64,000 bases of DNA from Bacteroidales bacterium (lineage in GTDB: Bacteria > Bacteroidota > Bacteroidia > Bacteroidales > UBA932), in NCBI GenBank assembly GCA_023227835.1, contig JALOCI010000012.1:3253-67252 (forward strand). Direction: 5' to 3'. Below are positions 35,690 to 43,436 of this stretch, in pieces. Position 1 is the stretch's first letter, and the number at the start of each line of letters is the position of its first letter. Under the pieces are notes generated by a model. The model did no database searches, had not been told where the DNA came from, and saw only the letters and a program-made list of their open reading frames with translations. The position numbers and the translations under genes were made by a program.

Positions 35690-36193
35690 ATGAACAGTTT
35701 TGCCGCAATTGATTTTGAAACAGCCAATGAACAGCCTACCAGCATCTGCAGTGTCGGTGTGGTTATTGTGCGCGACGGTGATATCGTGGATAGATTTTAT
35801 AGTCTGATCCGCCCTGAACCGGAGTATTACCGTTATGTAAATATGACAGTTCATGGCATTACTTATGATGACACTCTGAATGCCCCCGTATTTCCAAAAG
35901 TATGGCATCAGATAGAACCGCTGATAGAGGGTTTGCCTCTGGTAGCCCACAATAAATCATTTGACGAGAATTGCCTGAAAGCCTGCTTCCGTATGTATCA
36001 GCTGGACTATCCCGACTATGAATTTCATTGCACCTTAAAGCAAGCCAGGAAACAAATTAAGGGTTTGCCCGATTATAAGCTCAATACAGTTTCTGCATAT
36101 TGTGGTTTTTATCTGGAGAATCATCACCATGCCCTAGCTGACGCAGAGGCTTGCGCACACATTGGAATCCAACTTTGGGGAAAGAAATTTTAA
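35690..36193 (+). CDS. DnaQ-like 3'-5' exonuclease (DEDDh)
   Basis: 167 residues from ATG 35690. A longer frame from 35615 would start upstream of the promoter box. It has the exonuclease fold of DNA polymerase III epsilon: AAIDFETANEQPTSIC (Asp and Glu of motif I near residues 6-8), TVHGITYDD, LVAHNKSFDENCLK (motif II Asp) and HHALADAEACAHIG (motif III His and Asp). All DEDDh residues are present. Stand-alone proteins of this type act in DNA repair or RNA trimming. It ends 73 bases before the PqqD-like gene and probably is not part of that operon because a promoter lies in between. Confidence 0.9.
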   Translation: MNSFAAIDFETANEQPTSICSVGVVIVRDGDIVDRFYSLIRPEPEYYRYVNMTVHGITYDDTLNAPVFPKVWHQIEPLIEGLPLVAHNKSFDENCLKACFRMYQLDYPDYEFHCTLKQARKQIKGLPDYKLNTVSAYCGFYLENHHHALADAEACAHIGIQLWGKKF

Positions 36194-36202
36194 TCTGCCT
36201 CC

Positions 36203-36232
36203 TTTGATTTCACTGACAATCTCCTTAACTTG
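36203..36232 (+). promoter_or_regulatory. Promoter of the PqqD-led operon
   Basis: TTTG (36203-36206), a 19-base spacer, then TAACTTG (36226-36232), a one-base-short version of the -7 box. Spacing equals that of the tRNA-Val promoter. It would give a leader of about 30 bases before the ATG at 36267. Confidence 0.5.
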
Positions 36233-36266
36233 CAATACTTTTCATGAGAATGGCAAAATAATAGTA

Positions 36267-36533
36267 ATGAGATACAATCCAAATATAAAATTAAGAGACA
36301 TCGCAGGGGAGAGGATGTTGGTTATCGGGACCTCAACATCGGTTGATCTTACAAAAGTTGTTTTATTAAACTCAACTGCCGAGTTTTTGTGGAATGCCCT
36401 GAAAGATAAAGATTTCAGCATAGAGGATGCGGCAGACTTGCTGACAGAAACCTATAGTATTGATAAAAAAACAGCATTGAATGATGCCGGCAACTGGGCA
36501 GATTCAATGGTCAAAGCAGGATTATGTATCTGA
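36267..36533 (+). CDS. PqqD-family peptide-recognition protein (RRE)
   Basis: 88 residues from ATG 36267. The longer frame from a TTG at 36162 overlaps the exonuclease and the promoter and is rejected. The sequence RYNPNIKLRDIAGERMLVIG, followed by VVLLNSTAEFLWNAL, the SIEDAADLLTETY helix and NWADSMVKAGLC at the end, follows the PqqD pattern: beta-strands, then a winged-helix three-helix bundle. PqqD-like RiPP recognition elements bind the leader of a precursor peptide and hand it to modifying enzymes. Its stop overlaps the next start by 10 bases, so translation of the two is coupled. Confidence 0.88.
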   Translation: MRYNPNIKLRDIAGERMLVIGTSTSVDLTKVVLLNSTAEFLWNALKDKDFSIEDAADLLTETYSIDKKTALNDAGNWADSMVKAGLCI

Positions 36534-37633
36534 CACCGGAGCATCAAATTCTTTTTCAATCCCTTAATGTTGCATTGTGGCCTAAAGCTGAATCTGACAG
36601 TAAATTAAAAGAGGCAGATGATATAAATCCGGAAATTCTTTTTCACCTTGCACTCTCTCAGGGTGTTATGGCTCTTGCTCTGGATGGTTTGAAACTAGAC
36701 TTGAAAAGTCTTGATAAAGAACTTTGGTTGAGATGGAATATGAGTGTGCAAAAGGTGGAAAACCGACGTGCCCGCCAATGTGCTGTTCTCAAAGAGTTGG
36801 TCACTATCTTTCGCTCTCACGGCATCGAACTTATGGTGCTGAAAGGGATTGGCGCGGGAATGCTTTATCCGCGTCCGGATCATCGTGAGTGCGGCGATAT
36901 AGACATCTTTCTTATGGGCGACTACGAAAAGGGAAATGCTATTATGAGAGCAATGGGGATTGAGGTGGAGATAAAAAGCGGCAAACATTCCAATTTTTTT
37001 TTCAAAGGAGTTCCGATTGAGAACCATAAGACTTTTCTGAATGTTAACGGGTCGGATATAGACAGAAATCTTGACAGGGAGCTTTGCCGGATACTAAAGG
37101 AGCAGGGAACGGATACAATAATGCTCGATGATGTTCTTGTAAGGATTCCGACTCCTGATTTTCAGGCAGTTTTTCTCACACGTCACGCAATAGTACACTT
37201 CCTGGCATCAGGTCTTGTATGTCGTTATATATGCGATTTGGCTCTATTCTTCACATCCATGGGCGAGAGGATTAATGTTCCTCGTTTTGTGAAGGTTATG
37301 AAGAATGAGGGGCAATATTTGTTGCTTTGCTCATTTCTTTCAATTGGCGGCAAATATCTCAGAATGCCTCATATAGATTATCATGACACCTCATTAGATT
37401 TCCAAAAGGTGGAAGAGCTGACAGAAAAAGTTTTGGATGAGGCTTTCAATAATAGTTACAGATCCATTAACAGAGAGGATAGATTGAAAATGTGGGTTGT
37501 AAAAAGAAAAATCATAGGGATTAAACAATATGCCCTGTCTAAATGGAAGTATGATTCTGTTAACAGAGGATTGTTCAGGTCGGAATTGTTTTACCGATTA
37601 GCTCAAAACCTACATATATCCAACTGGTATTAA
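36524..37633 (+). CDS. Nucleotidyltransferase-family protein (NTP_transf_5)
   Basis: 369 residues. The DNA-polymerase-beta-like nucleotidyltransferase core is at about residues 100-170: LMVLKGIGAGMLYPRPDHRECGDIDIFLMG holds the Lys-Gly turn and the DxD metal pair near residues 125-127. Later IENHKTFLN and DIDRNLDREL follow. The C-terminal half is helical (VFLTRHAIVHFLASGLVCRYICDLALF). This is the family often found in lasso-peptide and other RiPP clusters beside HPr-kinase-like enzymes, where it is linked to peptide phosphorylation or nucleotidylation. The substrate here is unknown. The overlap with the PqqD-like gene argues for a shared task. Confidence 0.88.
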   Translation: MYLTPEHQILFQSLNVALWPKAESDSKLKEADDINPEILFHLALSQGVMALALDGLKLDLKSLDKELWLRWNMSVQKVENRRARQCAVLKELVTIFRSHGIELMVLKGIGAGMLYPRPDHRECGDIDIFLMGDYEKGNAIMRAMGIEVEIKSGKHSNFFFKGVPIENHKTFLNVNGSDIDRNLDRELCRILKEQGTDTIMLDDVLVRIPTPDFQAVFLTRHAIVHFLASGLVCRYICDLALFFTSMGERINVPRFVKVMKNEGQYLLLCSFLSIGGKYLRMPHIDYHDTSLDFQKVEELTEKVLDEAFNNSYRSINREDRLKMWVVKRKIIGIKQYALSKWKYDSVNRGLFRSELFYRLAQNLHISNWY

Positions 37634-37634
37634 C

Positions 37635-39299
37635 ATGAAGAGATTCACATTAGTATTGCTTACTGTTGCCGGAGCTGTGCTCGAACTGGCAGGGTTGGCG
37701 CTGTTTGTTCCGTTGCTCTTACTTTTATTGGATAGCGGGGGAGTAAGCAACAGCGTTTTTCTCAGTCGGTTGTATAATATATTGAATGTTACAAATTACG
37801 GTACATTCCTCCTGCTTGTGTGTGGCTTTGTATTAACGTTTACTATACTTAAAAATTACCTGATTTTTAAGATAAACAGCTATAAAACCTACTCGTTGCT
37901 CAAAATTTACAGATCTTACTCGGGTAAGATGTTCAGGTACTACTTTGAGAAGGGGCTGTTGTATATAAAAGAGAGGGGGGCTTCGGTGCTGTCTCACAAT
38001 ACGAATGCAGTCTGCTACTCCTATGTGTTTTATGTGTTGGCCCCATCTTTCACTATTGCCGGCGAATTGTTACTCTCTGTACTTATAATAGGAATCCTTG
38101 CAGGTATTAATGTATATGTAGCAGCTACTGAGGTGGTTCTTTTCCTTCCGCTTCTCATTATTTATCAGATGAGTATGGGGAAGAGGCTATATAAGGCCGG
38201 TAAAGTGGATAACGAGGCAAAGAAGAGTCAGTGGCGGCTTACTCTGGAGACTTTTAGAGGGTATCCAGAGGTATTTGTAAATGGTGCATTTAAGAGGATG
38301 GAGGTTAAATTTGATGAAGGGCTCAATGCTGTTTCCGATTCCAGAATCAAGAGTGACAAAATAAAAAGCGCGGCTTCAGGAATGATAGAGATTGGGGTGA
38401 TGCTTGTCATTACCGCTGTGGTTGTCACCAGTTACTATTTAAATAACGGTAAGGATTTATTGGTTGAGATTGGTTTATTTGCAATAGCCACATTGAAATT
38501 GCTGCCTGCTGCCAAATCGGTGATTTCCAACTATGCCACAATAAGGACTAATCGTTATACCAAAGAGATAGTAAGTGAGATGGGTGTTAAATATATGTGG
38601 TCTGATAAAGTCAAAGTGGTAGAAGAGGAGATGCCGGCAGAGCCATTAACGTTTGAAAATCAAATCACTTTTAAAAATGTAACATTCGGGTTTGGTGACA
38701 GAGAACCGGTTCTAAAGAATATCTCATTTTCAATCCGTAAAGGAGAGAAAATCGGGATTAAGGGAGTTTCCGGGGTTGGCAAAAGCACCCTTTTCTATCT
38801 TTTGCTTGGACTGTATGAGCCTGTTTCAGGAGAGATTCTGATTGATCAGGCAAAACTCACACCTCAAAACAGAAGTCGTTGGCATAAACGTCTCGGATAT
38901 GTCTCTCAGGACATTTTTATAATGGACTCGTCTCTTGCAGAGAATATCGCATTGGCAAGCAATATTAATACTGAACGTTTGACAATGGTTATTGAAAGTT
39001 CATCTCTTAACGGATTGACAGAAAAAATGCCTCTTGGGATTCAGAGCAGAATAGGTGATGGAGGGTGCATGTTGTCCGGAGGAGAGCGGCAGAGAGTTGC
39101 CATAGCCAGGGCAATTTATAAGGACGCGGATGTGTTTTTATTAGATGAGCCCACCTCTTCTCTTGATAGAAAGACAGAGGAAGAGATAACCTCTACAATA
39201 AAAAATCCGGCTTTCAGCAAGAAGATCGTTACTAACATTATCATTTCCCATGACGATTATTTACTTCGGAGTTGTGACAGAATAATTACTATAGAGTGA
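37635..39299 (+). CDS. ABC exporter, fused membrane and ATPase domains
   Basis: 554 residues. The N-terminal about 310 residues form a type IV exporter membrane domain with about six helices (first: LVLLTVAGAVLELAGLALFVPLLLLLL). The ATPase domain has Walker A KGVSGVGKSTLFYLL near residue 378, Q-loop YVSQDIFIMDS, signature MLSGGERQRVAIAR near 480, Walker B DVFLLDEPTSSLD and switch IIISHDDY. There is no N-terminal C39 peptidase domain, so leader removal must be done elsewhere, possibly by the S26-like protein of the same operon. As a half-transporter it should homodimerise and export the product of this system. Confidence 0.93.
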   Translation: MKRFTLVLLTVAGAVLELAGLALFVPLLLLLLDSGGVSNSVFLSRLYNILNVTNYGTFLLLVCGFVLTFTILKNYLIFKINSYKTYSLLKIYRSYSGKMFRYYFEKGLLYIKERGASVLSHNTNAVCYSYVFYVLAPSFTIAGELLLSVLIIGILAGINVYVAATEVVLFLPLLIIYQMSMGKRLYKAGKVDNEAKKSQWRLTLETFRGYPEVFVNGAFKRMEVKFDEGLNAVSDSRIKSDKIKSAASGMIEIGVMLVITAVVVTSYYLNNGKDLLVEIGLFAIATLKLLPAAKSVISNYATIRTNRYTKEIVSEMGVKYMWSDKVKVVEEEMPAEPLTFENQITFKNVTFGFGDREPVLKNISFSIRKGEKIGIKGVSGVGKSTLFYLLLGLYEPVSGEILIDQAKLTPQNRSRWHKRLGYVSQDIFIMDSSLAENIALASNINTERLTMVIESSSLNGLTEKMPLGIQSRIGDGGCMLSGGERQRVAIARAIYKDADVFLLDEPTSSLDRKTEEEITSTIKNPAFSKKIVTNIIISHDDYLLRSCDRIITIE

Positions 39300-40210
39300 T
39301 GGTTGACAGTTTGCAGTATAACATAGCGGGCAATGTATTCCGGATTTTTTTCGAAAATCGGGAACTTATCTCTGACACTCTTCCCGAGTTCAGCCTCTTT
39401 GCAGATTTACAGGAGAGTCCTGAATCACCTGTCAGGATTTTTTGTACGCATGATTCAGATTGTATCTCCATTCCCGAGAATGACTCAGATATCGTATTTA
39501 TACATAAGTTTGAACTAGGTGAAGATGTGTGCCGTTTATTCAGAAAGGCCGGCAATTATTTTTTTACAATTGAGAAACCTGACGGTATCTCTGTTCTTGT
39601 GGCAAATATGAATTCGGACTCGCGGGATATTAATGTCAGTATGAAAAAGGGGATGGTCAAGCCATACCATTTTAAATTTGCTGTATGGATGATTGTGGCT
39701 TTTGCCGGTATACCCAAACACTTTGCACCTGTCCACTCCTCGGTGATTGTGTATGACGGAAAGGCTATTTTGTTTCTGGGAGAGTCCGGAACTGGAAAAA
39801 GTACTCATACAAAGCTGTGGGTAAAGAATATACCGGAAGCATTCCTGTTGAATGATGACAGTCCTGTGCTTACTGTCAAAGATGGTTCTCCGTACATTTA
39901 CGGATCTCCATGGAGCGGGAAGGGAGAGTGTTATGTCAACTCGGGTTACCCGGTTACTGCTATCGTACGTATCAAACAAAGTAAGGAAAACAGGATTGAG
40001 TTATTGCCTAATGTAGGTGCATTTTGCGCTCTTTATCCATCTTTTCCGCCGGCTTTTTTAAGAGATACCCTCTTTGAGGATTATATATGTGAGTTTATTT
40101 CTTTGGTGTTGACTACTGTGCCGGTCTATATTCTCCATTGTCTGCCGGACAAGGAGGCAGCAAACTTAGTACTGGATACTGTATACAAATCTAAAATAAA
40201 AACTATCTGA
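39299..40210 (+). CDS. HPr kinase-like protein (HprK/PckA-like P-loop)
   Basis: 303 residues from ATG 39299, which shares one base with the ABC stop codon (TGATG). A GTG three bases earlier is possible. The kinase part begins near residue 135: HSSVIVYDGKAILFLGESGTGKSTHTKLW contains the Walker A, FLLNDDSPVLTV the acidic pair, and IYGSPWSGKGECYVNSGYPVTAIVRIK the region following it, as in HprK-related proteins. In lasso-peptide clusters such kinases phosphorylate a serine of the precursor (paeninodin is the known case). The first about 130 residues are a divergent N-terminal domain. It is probably the modifying enzyme of this operon. Confidence 0.88.
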   Translation: MVDSLQYNIAGNVFRIFFENRELISDTLPEFSLFADLQESPESPVRIFCTHDSDCISIPENDSDIVFIHKFELGEDVCRLFRKAGNYFFTIEKPDGISVLVANMNSDSRDINVSMKKGMVKPYHFKFAVWMIVAFAGIPKHFAPVHSSVIVYDGKAILFLGESGTGKSTHTKLWVKNIPEAFLLNDDSPVLTVKDGSPYIYGSPWSGKGECYVNSGYPVTAIVRIKQSKENRIELLPNVGAFCALYPSFPPAFLRDTLFEDYICEFISLVLTTVPVYILHCLPDKEAANLVLDTVYKSKIKTI

Positions 40211-40211
40211 A

Positions 40212-40634
40212 ATGAATGCCCTTGTAAAAAACGGCGAACTGCTGCCACTTATTGAGGAGTGTATCAAGGATGGAAAGAGTGTCACACTTACGGTAAGGGG
40301 AAACAGTATGCAACCCCGGCTCAGGGATGGGAAAGATGTGGTTGAGCTTGTTCCTTTTTGCCCGGAAGAGATAAAAGCAGGCGATGTGATTTTATTCTGC
40401 TATGGCAAACGTTTCATTTTACACAGAATTGTCCACATTGACAGGACTGATATGATTGATCCGGTTATAATAGCAAAAGGCGATGCCTTAAAGACAACTG
40501 AGAAGATTACAATGTCAGCCATTGTGGCACTGGCTGTCTTGCCGTCAAGAAGACGTTTTTCTTTTTTTTATTATGCCTGGTACTATATTAAAAGAACCCT
40601 GACAAAAATAAAAGACCGGCTAAAACGATTTTAA
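40212..40634 (+). CDS. S24/S26 signal-peptidase-like protein (SipW-type)
   Basis: 140 residues, 1 base after the previous stop. VTLTVRGNSMQPRLRDGKDVVEL carries the Ser-Met-x-Pro nucleophile motif (Ser near residue 33), and GDVILFCYGKRFILHRIVHID the second conserved block. There the His of HRIV stands where SipW/ER-type signal peptidases have their catalytic His. A basic hydrophobic tail (RRFSFFYYAWYYIKRTLTKIKDRLKRF) could bind the membrane. It may cleave the precursor peptide before or during export. The last codons double as the terminator hairpin of the opposite-strand ssrA gene. Confidence 0.85.
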   Translation: MNALVKNGELLPLIEECIKDGKSVTLTVRGNSMQPRLRDGKDVVELVPFCPEEIKAGDVILFCYGKRFILHRIVHIDRTDMIDPVIIAKGDALKTTEKITMSAIVALAVLPSRRRFSFFYYAWYYIKRTLTKIKDRLKRF

Positions 40635-40642
40635 CCGGTCTT
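40612..40642 (-). terminator. Terminator of ssrA, inside the end of the S26-like gene
   Basis: AAGACCGG-C-TAAAA (40612-40625), loop CGA, TTTTA-A-CCGGTCTT (40629-40642). On the minus strand it starts 3 bases after the tmRNA 3' end and is followed by TTTTATTTTTG, so it is a good intrinsic terminator for ssrA. The stop codon of the S26-like gene (40632-40634) lies in the stem. Confidence 0.8.
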
Positions 40643-40645
40643 CAG

Positions 40646-41043
40646 TGGAGATGGGCGGACTCGAACCGCCGTCCAAACAAACCATCCAAAAGCTTTCTAC
40701 ACGCTTAGTCTGTTCTTGATTTTCGTCTCAGGGCTGCCTACAGACAGGCCATCCTGAGCTTATCCTCCAAATCTTACGACACTTTAGAGGAGTGAGTGTC
40801 GGCAGCCATACTTGTTTGATACCCCATATACCTGATATAGTCGGCTTAAAACCAGGCGGGATACTCGTCACGGCCGGACCTAGCCGGCGGCGATAAAGCG
40901 TAAAAGCTTAGCTTAATTACGCAGCGAGTGCATAGTTGTTTTCGCCAGTTAATGGCTTGTGACCCGGGATTATCGAGCCGGCTTCACGACGCTCGACGTG
41001 CTTACTTTCCGATACAATCTGCTGTCAAAACCAAAACATCCCC
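40646..41043 (-). ncRNA. ssrA: tmRNA
   Basis: The tRNA-like ends pair: 5' GGGGATG (41037-41043) with 3' CATCTCC (40647-40653) plus discriminator A. The T arm GGTTCGAGTCC is next to the 3' end. CCA is not encoded. The tag reading frame at 40917-40946 reads GGC GAA AAC AAC TAT GCA CTC GCT GCG TAA, giving the tag (A)GENNYALAA, the form found in Bacteroidota. The RNA rescues stalled ribosomes with SmpB. Length about 398 bases. Confidence 0.97.
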
Positions 41044-41053
41044 GAAAGTGTGG

Positions 41054-41061
41054 CAAAGGTA
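41054..41061 (-). promoter_or_regulatory. Promoter -7 box for ssrA
   Basis: The minus strand reads TACCTTTG, 10 bases before the tmRNA 5' end, the distance expected between a -7 box and a transcription start plus brief 5' processing. Confidence 0.65.
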
Positions 41062-41069
41062 TGAAAAAA

Positions 41070-41720
41070 TTAACCAAGAGAGAAATAAAGAGAAATCAGC
41101 CTCCATACTCCTTCGAAAAAAGAGATAAGCCCTAGAACAATAATAAGAATGCCTGAGATTCTGTTAATCATCAATAGTTGCCTTAACCTGAACTTTTTTC
41201 TGAAAGCACTAATACCGGCACTAAGCAGGAACCACCAGACAGATGCACCTATGAACACACCCCACAATGTGGCTGAGACTATATGGTCTTTAGCGATTCC
41301 TTCCGTATCAAGACCGACATAAGCAAACATACCCAAAATAAGGAAGACCGAGCCGGGATTTGTGAGAGTCATTGCCATTGCAGAGAAGAAGTCCGTCAGA
41401 TGTTTCTTTCCTGTCATAGGATAACGTATCTGTTTTATGGGATTTGTGAGAAAGATCTTCATCCCGATGAGCCCTACAACAACACCTCCGAAAAGGAGTA
41501 CATAATCCTCATATCTGTTTATGAATGTCTTGATGTATGCAAGGCCCAGAATAGCGATGGCTGCAAAGAATGTATCTGTGACTGATGAACCAAGCCCGGC
41601 AATAAAACCTGCATGGCGACCTTTGCTGAGAGTTTTCTGGACACACATTATTCCCATTGGACCGAGCGGGATCGAGGCTCCCATACCTACAATAAAACCC
41701 TTTACAAAAGTTGTGAGCAT
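41070..41720 (-). CDS. LysE-family amino-acid exporter
   Basis: 216 residues with the start at the ATG opposite 41718-41720 (MLTTFVKGFIVGMGASIPLGPMGIMC). A longer frame begins with a TTG at 41753 that lies inside a TAATTTTG promoter box and is rejected. About six membrane helices are visible. GASIPLGPMGIMCVQ and GFIAGLGSSVTDTFFA are the conserved LysE/RhtB N-terminal features, and AMALTNPGSVFLILGMFA the second signature. The family exports amino acids or related small molecules. It is transcribed toward ssrA, 27 bases away, and its last codons overlap the ssrA promoter region. Confidence 0.9.
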   Translation of the reverse strand: MLTTFVKGFIVGMGASIPLGPMGIMCVQKTLSKGRHAGFIAGLGSSVTDTFFAAIAILGLAYIKTFINRYEDYVLLFGGVVVGLIGMKIFLTNPIKQIRYPMTGKKHLTDFFSAMAMTLTNPGSVFLILGMFAYVGLDTEGIAKDHIVSATLWGVFIGASVWWFLLSAGISAFRKKFRLRQLLMINRISGILIIVLGLISFFEGVWRLISLYFSLG

Positions 41721-41750
41721 GTTTGATAAGTAATTCAATAAATTAAAGTT

Positions 41751-41758
41751 CAAAATTA
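41751..41758 (-). promoter_or_regulatory. Promoter -7 box for the LysE gene
   Basis: The minus strand reads TAATTTTG 30 bases before the ATG at 41720. It decides the start by placing the TTG of the longer frame within the promoter. Confidence 0.5.
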
Positions 41759-41800
41759 ATCAATTTATTCTTGCTTCCTTCTTCCAAATTGAGATTATTG

Positions 41801-41808
41801 TATCTTTG
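41801..41808 (+). promoter_or_regulatory. Promoter -7 box for lnt
   Basis: TATCTTTG, 20 bases before the lnt ATG at 41829. It is divergent from the LysE promoter box. Confidence 0.55.
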
Positions 41809-41828
41809 TCAATGCAAAATATGAAAAC

Positions 41829-43436
41829 ATGAAGAACAAGAGAACTCTTTCGCTTTGGTTTCTGGTGGTTTTATCCTCTTTGCTCCTGACCTTGCCATTT
41901 GTGGTTCCACATGCTGGCCTCATTTTACTGATAGCCTTTATTCCGCTTTTCCAGCTCGAGAAGATAATTACTGAGAATAATATAAGGAGAGGTTATATTT
42001 ATTACTATTCAGCCTTTCTGCTATGGAATGTATTTGCCACATACTGGATATATAACGCAACATTGGCAGGAGCCATTGCTGCATGCACACTCAATGCACT
42101 TCAAATGGCGCTGATATTCGGTGCTTTCAGATGGTTCAAGCGCAAGACAAAACCGGCTCTTGCCTATCTTTTCTTTGTACTGGCCTGGCTTGCCTGGGAG
42201 CATTTTTATTATGAAGCAGAGATATCATGGACGTGGCTCGTTTTAGGAAACGGATTTGCGACAACAATCAAGAATATTCAGTGGTATGAGTATACAGGAG
42301 TATTGGGAGGGTCACTGTGGGCACTGATTGTCAATCTCCTGCTTTTTAATCTTGTAAATGACAAGAATAGAAGAATAAAGCCTTTTTATATCAAATCAGC
42401 ACTAACTGTTTTAATAATAGCATTTCCATTAGTCACATCCCGAATAATATTCTCAACATACAACGAGAAACCGGACCAGCGTGAATTTGTGGTACTTCAG
42501 CCAAATATCGATCCTTACAATGACAAATTCGGGAATCTTTCACAGATACAGCAGGATGATATTCTTATGACAATTGCAGAAACGGCAGTTACAGATAGTA
42601 CAGATTTCGTACTGGCACCTGAAACATTTACCTCGGGGGTTCTTGAAAATGATTTGGGGAATAACAGGACGTTCTCCAGGTTTTCGCAGCTGCTAAATGA
42701 AAAAAAGTGTGCAAATGCGATTTTTGGGGCCACATCATTTTACATTTATCCGGGCGGCCCTGAGATTAAAACACCTACCTATACGGCCAGAAGAACAGAG
42801 AGAGGCTGGTTTGACACATTCAATTCAGCTATCTATATGGATTCTGCCGGCAGGTCTATGATTTATCATAAGTCAAAACTTGTTGTCCTCGTGGAATATT
42901 TCCCATATCCTCAATACCTGAAATTCCTCAGCAACCTTGCCATTGATCTTGGCGGGACATCGGGTGGTTTCGGGACTCAAAAGGAGAGAGAGGTGTTTAA
43001 TTCTGTCAATGACAGCATCCGGATAGGGACGGCAATTTGTTATGAGTCCGTTTACGGAGACTTCTACAGGGATTATGTTCTTAACGGAGCAAATGTCATG
43101 TCAATAATAACTAATGACGGATGGTGGGGAGATACACCGGGTTATAGCCAGCATCTGCGCTATGCATCATTGAGGGCAATAGAGACCAGAAGATCAATCG
43201 CAAGGTCGGCAAATACAGGAATCTCGGCACTGATTGATCAGCGTGGTGTTATACAAGATTCTCTTGGATGGTGGCAGAGAGGCTATGTTAAGGGAAATCT
43301 TAACCTAAACAGTAAAATTACGACATTTGTCAGATATGGTGATTACATAGGCAGGGCTGCCTATGCATCAATGCTTCTCTTTATCGGACTTTTCCTGCTT
43401 ATTACTTTAAAAATCTACGGGAAGGAGACGGTATAA
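41829..43436 (+). CDS. lnt: Apolipoprotein N-acyltransferase
   Basis: A 535-residue inner-membrane enzyme that adds the third acyl chain to the N-terminal cysteine of lipoproteins, here important because the window encodes several lipoproteins. About six N-terminal membrane helices occupy residues 8-215. The periplasmic nitrilase-like domain follows, with the catalytic triad Glu in LAPETFTSG (near residue 264), Lys in MIYHKSKLVVLVEYFPYP (near 348) and Cys in GTAICYESVYGDF (near 403). A final membrane helix lies at the C-terminus. Its 3' end overlaps the convergent ubiD-family gene by 35 bases. Confidence 0.95.
   Translation: MKNKRTLSLWFLVVLSSLLLTLPFVVPHAGLILLIAFIPLFQLEKIITENNIRRGYIYYYSAFLLWNVFATYWIYNATLAGAIAACTLNALQMALIFGAFRWFKRKTKPALAYLFFVLAWLAWEHFYYEAEISWTWLVLGNGFATTIKNIQWYEYTGVLGGSLWALIVNLLLFNLVNDKNRRIKPFYIKSALTVLIIAFPLVTSRIIFSTYNEKPDQREFVVLQPNIDPYNDKFGNLSQIQQDDILMTIAETAVTDSTDFVLAPETFTSGVLENDLGNNRTFSRFSQLLNEKKCANAIFGATSFYIYPGGPEIKTPTYTARRTERGWFDTFNSAIYMDSAGRSMIYHKSKLVVLVEYFPYPQYLKFLSNLAIDLGGTSGGFGTQKEREVFNSVNDSIRIGTAICYESVYGDFYRDYVLNGANVMSIITNDGWWGDTPGYSQHLRYASLRAIETRRSIARSANTGISALIDQRGVIQDSLGWWQRGYVKGNLNLNSKITTFVRYGDYIGRAAYASMLLFIGLFLLITLKIYGKETV

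Noticed and set aside
36162..36266. Longer N-terminus for the PqqD-like protein from a TTG start
   Set aside because: It overlaps the exonuclease gene and the promoter, and the added residues do not match the family. The ATG at 36267 begins the conserved sequence.
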